A stretch of 64,000 bases of DNA from Coleofasciculus sp. LEGE 07092 (lineage in GTDB: Bacteria; Cyanobacteriota; Cyanobacteriia; Cyanobacteriales; Coleofasciculaceae). Position numbers and translations under genes: made by a program. The notes under the pieces are model-generated. The model was not told the origin of the DNA and did no database searches. It saw only the letters and a list, made by a program, of their open reading frames with translations. How positions within the stretch are numbered: the first letter of the stretch is position 1; the number at the start of each line of letters is the position of its first letter. The DNA lies in NCBI RefSeq assembly GCF_015207375.1, contig NZ_JADEWY010000001.1, positions 114,492-178,491 of the forward strand. Direction: 5' to 3'. Positions 36,447 to 44,411 of this stretch are shown here, piece by piece.

Positions 36447-36478
36447 AACTGCCTTATCAACAAATAGGGCAGTTTTTT
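36447..36478 (+). terminator. Rho-independent terminator-like hairpin on the plus strand
   Basis: AACTGCC (36447-36453) pairs with GGCAGTT (36468-36474), followed by a run of six T (36473-36478). No plus-strand coding gene precedes it; secA and the Rep gene are both on the minus strand. It implies an unannotated plus-strand transcript, possibly a small RNA of up to about 200 nt starting after 36240. This is inference from structure alone. Confidence 0.6.
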
Positions 36479-36600
36479 ATTATTCTTCATTGAGTTCTGT
36501 CTATGTCTTTCACTAAGAAGCCTGAATTTCTGGTCAATTCCTTTAAGGTTCCCGGCATTCCCCTTATGGCTTTGATTACAATGCTTTTGACTAATCTCTG

Positions 36601-37698
36601 TTACTCCTCTATTTTGTACTTCTTTAACTTTCGCCTCCACCTGAAAGACAAACTCCCTTCATCTATCTCATCAGTTTCTTGCTCATTGCCAATTAGGTCT
36701 TGGTGTTCTTCTTCCAACTCCCGCATATATCGTCTCAGTACACCCCCAATTGCAACGGCTCTGGTATTGTGTACTTGGCGGGTTAACTCCAGCAGCCATT
36801 CCCGATCAGCAATTAAATCTGGCTCTTTCACCTGATACTTGAGGATTTCTGGGATGAGTACTTTGGGATCATGATGCTTTGCGATCGCCTTGATGTAAGT
36901 AACTGGCTGGTAGTCGCTCCGCAAACACTGCTGCCACAGTGCTACCCACTTAGCCTGAGACAGATAGCCGTGACTGAAATAGGAAGGCGGCACCATTGCC
37001 AAAATATGTAAATGCGGATGAGCCGATATCTCATCCCGCCCTTTAGTCACCTCTACAGATTTTACCCACCCTTTCGCTGGCCATACCTTCAGCTCAGTTA
37101 AGCGCTTGAACGCTTTGTTGAGCCAATCTAAAGTTGTCCGTAGTTCCTCAATCTTGCAGTTCCTTACAGTTAATGTGATAAACAGCCAACGGTACTTAGG
37201 GTAGTCTGCAACAACCTTTGGCAGAATCTTGTAAGCCTTTGCCTTCCACATCAGACTTCGCCGCCACTGACAAACCGGACAGTGGCGAACCCGGCAGAAT
37301 TGCGCATCTGATAGCTTTAACTTGAGAAGACCTTCTGATAACTCTGGCACCAGTCGAAACTCCAGCCACTCGGAACAGCTACTAACCCTTTGAGCATAAC
37401 GATTGAAGTAATTTTCACCTGCGCTAGCGTAGTATCCAGCAACCCGATCAGCGTTAGCGCGATGCTTATCCCAAGTTTTGTCTTTTGGGGAAACGTCAGA
37501 TAAACTTAATAAATCCTTACTGGACTGGCATTTCACTCTAGGTGAGACGTTAAGAGTAGGAATGCTGCTTGTTGAGGTTCTCTTTAGGTGAGACGTTAAG
37601 AGTAGGAATGCTGCTTGTTGAGGTTCGCTCGGACACGAATCTTCCTGATGTATTGGTTTAGCTATTCTAAAGTAACCAGCGATTTTTAGAATCATCAT
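36601..37698 (-). CDS. Rolling-circle-type replication initiator (Rep, HUH endonuclease)
   Basis: 365 residues in the longest form. Seen: a cysteine cluster CRVRHCPVCQWRRSLMW near residue 135, FITLTVRNC (motif 1), and AHPHLHILAMVPPSYF (HUH metal motif). ILKYQVKEPDLI carries the likely catalytic Tyr. These are the hallmarks of plasmid Rep_1 proteins common in cyanobacteria. The N-terminal ~50 residues are disturbed by a 46-bp tandem duplication, which is not a multiple of three, so the true start may be downstream (a GTG at about 37539 gives VKCQSSKDLL). It is flanked by secA and the URC operon, with no other plasmid gene. It may be an integrated or domesticated copy. Confidence 0.75.
   Translation of the reverse strand: MMILKIAGYFRIAKPIHQEDSCPSEPQQAAFLLLTSHLKRTSTSSIPTLNVSPRVKCQSSKDLLSLSDVSPKDKTWDKHRANADRVAGYYASAGENYFNRYAQRVSSCSEWLEFRLVPELSEGLLKLKLSDAQFCRVRHCPVCQWRRSLMWKAKAYKILPKVVADYPKYRWLFITLTVRNCKIEELRTTLDWLNKAFKRLTELKVWPAKGWVKSVEVTKGRDEISAHPHLHILAMVPPSYFSHGYLSQAKWVALWQQCLRSDYQPVTYIKAIAKHHDPKVLIPEILKYQVKEPDLIADREWLLELTRQVHNTRAVAIGGVLRRYMRELEEEHQDLIGNEQETDEIDEGSLSFRWRRKLKKYKIEE
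37541..37632. repeat. 46-bp tandem duplication in the Rep gene 5' region
   Basis: The segment ggtgagacgttaagagtagg and the next 20 bp occur twice with a 46-bp period (37541 and 37587), identical over about 40 bp. Because 46 is not divisible by 3, the two copies are read in different frames. One copy gives LNVSPRVKC and the other AAFLLLTSHLK. This makes the annotated N-terminus doubtful. Confidence 0.9.
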
Positions 37699-37962
37699 CC
37701 GCTAAAATACTGAACTCTTATAATGCCAGTTACTGCTTATTCTTCAGAGGTTAGAGAGCAGACTATAGTGCGCGAGTTCCGCTCTAACGCTCTTCTGTCA
37801 CTCTGGGAAAAGTAAAATCATAGCCAACTGATGAAAGTCAAACCCAATGAGCAATGAAAGCGATCGCTTGCGTGATAGAAACCTATGTCTTAAGGTCTTA
37901 TACTGGAAGTCTTTCAGTGTAATGCTTTCAGAGTTTACTTTGGCGAGAGTGACACAAGAGCG

Positions 37963-38454
37963 CTAAACTATCTCAAATTCCAAATTGTGACTTTTCAGAA
38001 AATCGTGGGTGAAGTGGTCAATCTCATTAGTATCACTCAGTTCCAAATTATAGAAATTTACCACATCATGCTCAAAATAAGGACCCGCGTGCCAAGTGCC
38101 TACTTCTAACTTGATAAAGCAGTTGCCAGGAATTCGGAAAGCCCTGATTTGCTCAATTGCAGGTTGTTTGGATTCACTAGGAGGGGCAACGGCAATGCAC
38201 CAATCCTTCCCTTCTAGGGAACCCAGAGATTGGGTGCATTGAACGTGACGGGTGATTTTGTGAAACTTGCGACCCCGTTGATGGAGTCGCATGATGTAAA
38301 AACGAGGGATGCCATTTTGCAGATTTAATTGAGCATCGCTAGCATCATAAGGTTTGTCATCTGCTGAGGGGGTAATTAACTGCCCGTAGGGTTGAAAGTT
38401 TTCTGAAGTAATCCATTGGGCAGGAAGTTGTTTCACCGAAACTGTTTGGCTCAT
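37963..38454 (-). CDS. Ureidoglycolate lyase-like protein (AllA family) in URC operon
   Basis: 163 residues with the AllA/ureidoglycolate lyase cupin fold. ENFQPYGQLITPSADDKPYD at the N-terminus, PRFYIMRLHQRGRKFHKITRHVQCTQ (in part), AFRIPGNCFIKLEVGTWHAGPYFE with the conserved Gly-x-Trp-His, and VVNFYNLELSDTNEIDHFTHDF. AllA releases urea from ureidoglycolate in purine catabolism. No other allantoin genes are nearby; instead it is the last gene after urc1, urc4 and upp (37 bp after upp). It may therefore cleave urea from a ureido intermediate of uracil breakdown (inference). Confidence 0.8.
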   Translation of the reverse strand: MSQTVSVKQLPAQWITSENFQPYGQLITPSADDKPYDASDAQLNLQNGIPRFYIMRLHQRGRKFHKITRHVQCTQSLGSLEGKDWCIAVAPPSESKQPAIEQIRAFRIPGNCFIKLEVGTWHAGPYFEHDVVNFYNLELSDTNEIDHFTHDFLKSHNLEFEIV

Positions 38455-38490
38455 GATTAGAGATGTCGATTGAGAGACGAAGCACTACGG

Positions 38491-39171
38491 CTATTTTGTC
38501 CCGTATAAGCGATCGCCAGCATCTCCCAGCCCTGGCACAATGTAACCATGCTCGTCTAATGTTTTATCAATTGCCGCTGTATAAAGCGCTACATCTGGGT
38601 AATGTTCATGGATATTAGCAATCCCCTCTGGTGCTGCCAATAAACATAAAAATTTGATAGATAAAGGATTGAATTCCTTAACCCGACTAACGGCTGCCAT
38701 TGCCGAGTTGCCCGTAGCGACCATTGGGTCAATGATCAGAATATCTCGATATTCGATATCATGGGGTAGTTTAAAATAATACTCGATAGGGATATAGGTA
38801 ATCGGGTCGCGGTATAACCCGATATGTCCTACGCGAACGGAGGGCATGAGTTCCAGAATGCCATCTAAAAGCCCCTGTCCCGCCCGCATAATTGAAACCA
38901 GCGCCATTTTTTTATCGGATGCCAGCATAGGCGCTTTCATGGGGGCAATTGGTGTTTTGATTTCTTCATATTTGAGGGGTAAGTCCCGCGTTACCTCGTA
39001 AGCCAACAAGCTGCCCACTTCTTTCATGAGTTGGCGAAATTTGGCAGTACTGGTATCGGCTTGACGCATCAGCGTTAGTTTGTGCTGCACGAGAGGGTGA
39101 TCGATTACGGTAACGTTAGGAGTCATTTTAGGGTTCAGGGGTCGGGAGTAATCTTTAAAATACCGTGCCAT
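38491..39171 (-). CDS. upp: Uracil phosphoribosyltransferase
   Basis: 226 residues, slightly longer than bacterial Upp because of a 15-residue N-terminal extension before [17 protein letters not shown]. The PRPP-binding motif is [16 protein letters not shown] (near residue 143), and [17 protein letters not shown] is the uracil-binding C-terminus. It converts uracil and PRPP to UMP. In the URC route the uracil must first become UMP, so its place in this operon is meaningful. The start overlaps the stop of urc4 by 17 bp, which suggests translational coupling. A start at 39126 would remove the extension. Confidence 0.93.
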   Translation of the reverse strand: MARYFKDYSRPLNPKMTPNVTVIDHPLVQHKLTLMRQADTSTAKFRQLMKEVGSLLAYEVTRDLPLKYEEIKTPIAPMKAPMLASDKKMALVSIMRAGQGLLDGILELMPSVRVGHIGLYRDPITYIPIEYYFKLPHDIEYRDILIIDPMVATGNSAMAAVSRVKEFNPLSIKFLCLLAAPEGIANIHEHYPDVALYTAAIDKTLDEHGYIVPGLGDAGDRLYGTK

Positions 39172-40414
39172 CGCTCTTTATCTGTATCGGGGGAATACCC
39201 CCTGCCCTCAAGTGTGCAGCAATGCGCCGTCCTGCTGTCCAAGTTCCTCCCTGCAAGACTTTTACCAACGGTAATTGAGTTGCGGTTAGGTTCAACTGTT
39301 GTCGGATGGTTGCAGCAATTCTATCGAGCAGACTGACAGTCAGCGCCCGCCACTCAACAATGACTCCTGAACTGGGTACGTGTTGCTGCTGTAAAATATC
39401 CCTATCCTTAAGAGTGAGGAGTCCTAAATCCAGACATAAACCGCCATTGCGATATTCTGCTAAACCCGTCAGTTCGTCTAACCCAGTAATTTCTAAACCC
39501 AACTCTTGCAAGGGTTCTAAGAGGGAGTAAGTCAACCATTGGGAGAGTTTGTGAAAGGGTACATAGCGATCGCCCAAATTGTCACCTTCTAGGGCAGAAT
39601 GGAACCAGACATCCCCTAAATTAACCCCTGCGATCGCTAATCGTCCGGGCCAAATCTCTCCTAATCCCTCCAAGAGGGTGGTAAGTACCGTACTGGCAGG
39701 TAGTTTTTGAGAGGGGGCAGCGGTGGAATTGATTGCCTTTTCTGTAGATTGGCTCAGAAAATAGTTCACTAGATTGCCAGGACGTAGGTTTTCAGTACCG
39801 AACAATCGAGGAAAAGTGTACAGAGACTGTCCCAAACGCTGCAACAGTTCTACCCTACCCTCCAAACCGAGGAGGGGATTTACGGAAGTTACCTGAAATC
39901 CTGGGGCTAGCTTCTCAGTGGTTAAGTTTTGCAATCCTTTAGCATCCGCTTGCCAGGGGTAATCTGGGTTACTGGAAAACGCACCTTGACAAAACATCCG
40001 AAAACTAGCAACGGCTAATCCTTCCGAACGCTGAAAGACTAATCCCGTTTCCGGTTCGCCGTAGTGCCAATCAGCACCCGCACCCGCATCAAGTAAAACA
40101 CTGACAATTGCCAAGTCAAATTGAGTTTGAGCTTTTTGCAGGGGTGTCAGTCCTGCCAATAGGCGATTGAGTTCCTCTAGACGCGGCACGTTCCCTACTT
40201 CAAAATGCCGCCAGCGACTGTGAAAGGGGATATTCAAATCAGGATACTCATCGCGCATTACCTGGATGACGTAATCTGCCACTGGATTTAACTGGCTTAA
40301 ATCGCAGCAAAAGTAAGCCAACTCGTCGGCACAGGCTAAAGTAAAAAGGCGATCGCATCGCTCTCGAATCGCGGTCGGTGTTCTCAGATAAGCGAGGGTT
40401 TGGTCATTCGTCAT
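39155..40414 (-). CDS. URC4/Urg3 family protein (DUF1688)
   Basis: 419 residues. Recognisable blocks are [85 protein letters not shown] and [15 protein letters not shown]. They are those of the fungal URC4/Urg3 proteins and their bacterial orthologues. URC4 is required for uracil use as nitrogen source in Lachancea kluyveri; its reaction is not established. It sits between urc1 and upp (86 bp gap and 17 bp overlap respectively), the arrangement expected of a URC locus. The HGYP-type [12 protein letters not shown] stretch is a candidate metal or substrate site (inference). Confidence 0.88.
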   Translation of the reverse strand: MTNDQTLAYLRTPTAIRERCDRLFTLACADELAYFCCDLSQLNPVADYVIQVMRDEYPDLNIPFHSRWRHFEVGNVPRLEELNRLLAGLTPLQKAQTQFDLAIVSVLLDAGAGADWHYGEPETGLVFQRSEGLAVASFRMFCQGAFSSNPDYPWQADAKGLQNLTTEKLAPGFQVTSVNPLLGLEGRVELLQRLGQSLYTFPRLFGTENLRPGNLVNYFLSQSTEKAINSTAAPSQKLPASTVLTTLLEGLGEIWPGRLAIAGVNLGDVWFHSALEGDNLGDRYVPFHKLSQWLTYSLLEPLQELGLEITGLDELTGLAEYRNGGLCLDLGLLTLKDRDILQQQHVPSSGVIVEWRALTVSLLDRIAATIRQQLNLTATQLPLVKVLQGGTWTAGRRIAAHLRAGGIPPIQIKSDGTVF

Positions 40415-40499
40415 TTAACAAATAAGAAAGTAATTCAAGCAAAAAAAAGGGAAGGTTAAGGAAATTTTCCTTTTCCCCTTCCCCTAGAACCTAACGTTC

Positions 40500-41765
40500 C
40501 TAATCAACTAAACTACGCCCTTTTATCGCTGCCAAGGTGAGGGCATCGGGGGCAGCTTGTTCGGTATAGTAACCAGCGGCTTTCTTGGCAGCAATTTCTA
40601 CCATGGCATCGGCGGGAACCAATTCGTCGGGAATCGGGACGCGCTTGACAATCTCGATACCGGAGTTGACGATCGCGTTATATTTCATATCACTCATAGA
40701 AACAAAGCGATCAATCCGGGTAATGCCCAGCCAGTGCAGCACATCCGGCATCAGTTCTTGGAAGCGCATATCAGGGACGCCAGCAACGCATTCAGTGCGG
40801 TTGAAGTAGGCATCGGCGCGATCGCCTCCTTCTTGCCGCTTGCGGGCATTATAAACTAGAAACTTAGTCACCTCACCCAATGCCCGACCTTCCTTACGGC
40901 AGTAAACCACTACACCCGCACCACCTTCTTGTGCCGTTTGCACGCAGACTTCTAAACCATGTACTAAGTAAGGACGACAGGTGCAGATATCGGAACCAAA
41001 GACATCGGAACCATTACATTCGTCATGAACTCGCACAGCTAGCTGCCGAGTCGGATCGGTAATGGCAGCTACATCCCCAATTAAATAAACCGTAGTGCCA
41101 CCAATGGGGGGTAAGAAGACTTTCAAGTCCGGGCGCGTTACTAATTCCGGGAACATTCCTCCCGTTTGCTGGAATAGGGCGCGACGCAGTTCTCCTTCCC
41201 GAATGTTAAGTCGGTTAGCAAGCCCTGGCAGATACCAAACCGGGTCAATTGCTACTTTCGTGACGACTAAACTGCCGTTGGGTTTGACAATTTTACCGTC
41301 AATGGGCAAGCGCCCTTTAGCTATAGCCTCCTGAATTTCTGGCAGGTTGACATGGGCTTGTGTGACAGCAATTGTAGGGCGAATATCGTATCCTTGCTTG
41401 TAGAGTTTGGCATAAACTTTACCGACTATGCCACCAAAGGGGTCGAGGGAGACAATGCAATTACGGTCAGCCCAACTGGGATAGGGACCGATGCTAACAA
41501 TGGGCGCGGTGTTGGTCAAGTCAGCGCGGTGATTAGGATGCAGCGCTCCACTGGCAACGGCTAAGGCACGGTACACTGAATAAGAACCGGAGTGACTACC
41601 GATAACATTGCGGTGTGCCACGTTAGTTACAGAGCCAACTATCGGTCCTCGCTTGAGGGGGTTGATTTCTCCCCAGTGAATGCGTGGGGGTTGTTCGCGA
41701 GAACGACCGGGGTGAGAGGTTAAAACGATATGTTGAGGTTTGGGTAAGGTTTTGGATATTTGCAT
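40500..41765 (-). CDS. URC1-type GTP cyclohydrolase II-like protein
   Basis: 421 residues, about twice a bacterial RibA GTP cyclohydrolase II. The RibA-like core retains the zinc cysteines (RVHDECNGSDVFGSDICTC) and a changed catalytic loop (CRKEGRALGE instead of the RibA QEGRGIGL). The N-terminal ~200 residues (IGSHSGSYSVYRALAVAS, SWADRNCIVSLDPFGGIVG) are specific to the URC1 group. In yeast, URC1 is needed for uracil catabolism via UMP, presumably acting on the pyrimidine ring as GTPCH II acts on GTP. It is first in the operon, so the operon promoter should lie upstream of 41765. A riboflavin role is less likely given the neighbours. Confidence 0.88.
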   Translation of the reverse strand: MQISKTLPKPQHIVLTSHPGRSREQPPRIHWGEINPLKRGPIVGSVTNVAHRNVIGSHSGSYSVYRALAVASGALHPNHRADLTNTAPIVSIGPYPSWADRNCIVSLDPFGGIVGKVYAKLYKQGYDIRPTIAVTQAHVNLPEIQEAIAKGRLPIDGKIVKPNGSLVVTKVAIDPVWYLPGLANRLNIREGELRRALFQQTGGMFPELVTRPDLKVFLPPIGGTTVYLIGDVAAITDPTRQLAVRVHDECNGSDVFGSDICTCRPYLVHGLEVCVQTAQEGGAGVVVYCRKEGRALGEVTKFLVYNARKRQEGGDRADAYFNRTECVAGVPDMRFQELMPDVLHWLGITRIDRFVSMSDMKYNAIVNSGIEIVKRVPIPDELVPADAMVEIAAKKAAGYYTEQAAPDALTLAAIKGRSLVD

Positions 41766-41920
41766 GAAAGCTCCTAGTAGAATGCACCTCGAATTAACGA
41801 AGCTGTCGGTAAATGAAAGGAAGCTCCGATCATAGCAATCAGAGTTTCATTTTTGATGTATCTGGGCAACCAAAGTGCCAGAAATAATTAAGTACAAATA
41901 CTTACTTACTTTATAATGTG

Positions 41921-42007
41921 ATGGAACAGAATACATCACTCAAGGGACAGATTGCCCAATTGTTGGATGAATCACTAGATTTATTTCCCTTTCTTCCAGA
42001 ACTATGA
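41921..42007 (+). CDS. Possible small ORF upstream of the PD-(D/E)XK protein
   Basis: 28 codons, MEQNTSLKGQIAQLL then DESLDLFPFLPEL. The composition is protein-like and reads like the start of a helical protein. Its ATG follows an AT-rich stretch without a good ribosome site. It could be the decayed 5' end of a gene or an independent small protein. It ends 36 bp before the next gene. Confidence 0.25.
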   Translation: MEQNTSLKGQIAQLLDESLDLFPFLPEL

Positions 42008-42043
42008 AATGTACTAATCCCTACTCCCCAAGGAATTACTTCA

Positions 42044-42661
42044 ATGGCATACAGTGACTTTACCACCTTGGAAAAAGTAATCAAACCCTTTGACTTAACT
42101 CTTTCTGATCAACTCAATCTCTTTTCAAATGTTGCCGAGTTAGAACCCAGTAATTTTTTAAAAGAAATCATTGAATACAATTTACCATTAGCCCTTGCAA
42201 GTAACACAAAAAAAGCCCGCTCTGAGATGATTATTGCCCCTATATTTATTGAACTCAGAAAGCAATTTAAGCAACAAATTAGTTTATTTTCTGGCATAGA
42301 TTTTAATATCGATTATGAACGAGGTTTGAATGGACATTGTGATTTCGTTATTAGTCGTTCTTCAGAACTTCTAATCGTGACTACACCCGTTGTTATAATT
42401 GTCGAAGCTAAAAAAGAAAATATTAATGGCGGTTTAGGGCAATGTGTAGCTGAAATGTTGGCAGCTAAACTTTTTAACGAACGCGAAGGGAATGAAATTC
42501 AAGCAATTTATGGAACAGTAACAACAGGAACAAACTGGAGATTTCTTAAACTGGTAGGGCAAGTTATTGAGGTTGATTTGGGTGAGTATTTCTTGGTAAA
42601 TTTGAATAAAATACTGGGAATTCTAGCCAGTGGTATTACTCAATCAATGTTATCTAACTGA
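42044..42661 (+). CDS. Predicted PD-(D/E)XK nuclease-like protein
   Basis: 205 residues. The segment NGHCDFVISRSSELLIVTTP (near residue 96) followed by VVIIVEAKKENINGGLGQCVAEMLAA fits the D-x(n)-E-x-K active-site pattern of restriction-endonuclease-like proteins, with the Glu and Lys in EAK. The rest shows helices without known motifs. It resembles conserved hypotheticals of cyanobacteria. It could be a defence nuclease or a restriction remnant; no methylase is adjacent. Codon use is AT-richer than its neighbours. Confidence 0.55.
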   Translation: MAYSDFTTLEKVIKPFDLTLSDQLNLFSNVAELEPSNFLKEIIEYNLPLALASNTKKARSEMIIAPIFIELRKQFKQQISLFSGIDFNIDYERGLNGHCDFVISRSSELLIVTTPVVIIVEAKKENINGGLGQCVAEMLAAKLFNEREGNEIQAIYGTVTTGTNWRFLKLVGQVIEVDLGEYFLVNLNKILGILASGITQSMLSN

Positions 42662-42772
42662 ATGCCTTATACCGTAAGAAATGAAGTGCAGGTACAGCAC
42701 TTGTCAATTCCTGATTCCCAGTGAGCTGTGCAATAGTGAAAATACATTACCTCGTATTGCCACTCTCTTACT

Positions 42773-44260
42773 ATGGTACAAGCACCAGCACCCATTACGG
42801 CTACTGACCTCGCTACCTTCGCTATTGATTTAATTCGCAAAGCTGGATGTGAGTATGGAGATGTCCGATTTTGCACCTACCGCCATCAAAATTTATACGC
42901 CCGCGATCGCTCCTTAAGTCAACTTTCTGATAACGTGAGTTCTGGGTTTGGGGTGCGGGTGCTCTTAGAGGGTGCTTGGGGATTTGCTGCTAGTCCTCAC
43001 AAAACTCAAGCAGAGGTTGAACGCCTTGTCACTTTGGCTGTAGAAATTGCTAAGGGGAGTCGTCTCTCCCAACGGATACGGGTGCAATTGGTGCCAGTGG
43101 ATGCTTACCGCGACACCTATGTTACTCCGATGGAGATTGACCCTTTCACTGTACCCATTACCGAGAAAGCGGACTTGCTGTTGCGCATTAACGAACAACT
43201 GCTAAGTTACGAGAAACGAGGGGTTAAAAAAGCCTATTCCTTTCTGCGGTTTACGAAAGAAGACAAAACTTTTGCCTCTACAGAAGGTTCCCTGATCCAA
43301 CAAACTCTCTATCGCAGCTATCCGGGATTGGGTTGCCAAGCGATCGCAAACGGCGATGCCCAGAGCCGCAATTACGAACGTCCACCTCTAAACCGGGGAT
43401 ATGAGCATATTAACGTGCCAGACCTTTTGAGTCAGGTGGATCGAGTTGCCGAAGAAGCTATTGAAAAAGTTTACGCGCCCAAGAGTCCCTCTGGCATTCG
43501 CACAACTCTAATTCTCAAACCGACTCACCTGTGGTTAACTATCCACGAATCTGTCGGACATCCGACGGAATTGGATCGGGTGTATGGTTACGAAGCCAAT
43601 TTTGCCGGAACTAGCTTCGCCACCGTTGATCAATTGGGCAAGCTGCAATATGCCGCCCCTTGGATTAACTTTAAAGCTGATCGCACGCAACCCGGAGGGC
43701 GCAGTACCATGGGTTATGACGATGAGGGTGTCCCTTCACAAGAGTGGTATATTGTCAAGGATGGAATTTTAGCAGATTACCTGACGGATCGGGAAACCGC
43801 CTATCGCCTTGGACGCAGCAGTAGTAATGGTAGCGCCTACGCTGATAGTTGGTCTAGCGTGCCGATGGTACGGATTCCCAATTTGGGGTTAGAACCGGGA
43901 GTTGAGGGGGATAGTCATACTGCCACGTTAGCGGAAATGATTGCCGATACCGAAGAGGGAATTTTAATTGATGGGATTGGCAGTTTTTCGATTGACCAAC
44001 AACGGCGTAATTTCCAGTTTGGTGGTGATGCCTTTTGGAAGGTAGAAAAAGGCAAAGTGGTGGGAATGTTAAAGGATGTGACGTACCACTCGATGACAAC
44101 TGATTTTTGGAATAGTGTCGATGCAATAGGACCTGCCTCAGAATGGCAACAGTGCGGTACTAATATGTGTGGGAAAGGCGAACCAATGCAACTGGCTCAA
44201 ATGAGTCACGCTTGCGTACCCGTGCGAGTGCGAAATATTCACATCGGAGGTGCATCCTAA
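42773..44260 (+). CDS. tldD: TldD-family metalloprotease
   Basis: 495 residues. The zinc-protease signature HESVGHPTELD (HEXXXH type) is at about residue 258. The C-terminal motif is CGKGEPMQLAQMSHACVPVR, with the conserved Cys typical of TldD. It is the TldD (catalytic) member of the TldD/TldE (PmbA) pair, which degrades unfolded peptides or matures peptide antibiotics and CcdA. The usual partner gene tldE is not immediately downstream; only a short ORF at 44280 follows. The partner may be encoded elsewhere. Confidence 0.92.
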   Translation: MVQAPAPITATDLATFAIDLIRKAGCEYGDVRFCTYRHQNLYARDRSLSQLSDNVSSGFGVRVLLEGAWGFAASPHKTQAEVERLVTLAVEIAKGSRLSQRIRVQLVPVDAYRDTYVTPMEIDPFTVPITEKADLLLRINEQLLSYEKRGVKKAYSFLRFTKEDKTFASTEGSLIQQTLYRSYPGLGCQAIANGDAQSRNYERPPLNRGYEHINVPDLLSQVDRVAEEAIEKVYAPKSPSGIRTTLILKPTHLWLTIHESVGHPTELDRVYGYEANFAGTSFATVDQLGKLQYAAPWINFKADRTQPGGRSTMGYDDEGVPSQEWYIVKDGILADYLTDRETAYRLGRSSSNGSAYADSWSSVPMVRIPNLGLEPGVEGDSHTATLAEMIADTEEGILIDGIGSFSIDQQRRNFQFGGDAFWKVEKGKVVGMLKDVTYHSMTTDFWNSVDAIGPASEWQQCGTNMCGKGEPMQLAQMSHACVPVRVRNIHIGGAS

Positions 44261-44279
44261 GGGTTCCTTGGAGGAATTA

Positions 44280-44384
44280 ATGAGAGCGATCGCTGTTATT
44301 TTTATACTGAAAGAGTCAGTACACTCATTAGCAGCGAATAGGGTAACGGATGTAGCGGATGAGTGGTTTGTTTTTCTGCCATAA
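44280..44384 (+). CDS. Short ORF after tldD with strong ribosome site
   Basis: 34 codons, MRAIAVIFILKESVHSL then AANRVTDVADEWFVFLP. The sequence ggaggaattaATG is a strong Shine-Dalgarno arrangement 17 bp after tldD. The product has no recognised family. It may be a small protein coupled to tldD, the remnant of a displaced gene or chance. Confidence 0.25.
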   Translation: MRAIAVIFILKESVHSLAANRVTDVADEWFVFLP

Positions 44385-44411
44385 TTTACCTTATCAAAAA
44401 TAAATTATCCG

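Noticed and set aside
40500..41765. Riboflavin-biosynthetic ribA
   Set aside because: Length, N-terminal region, changed catalytic loop and the urc4/upp neighbours fit URC1 better than RibA.
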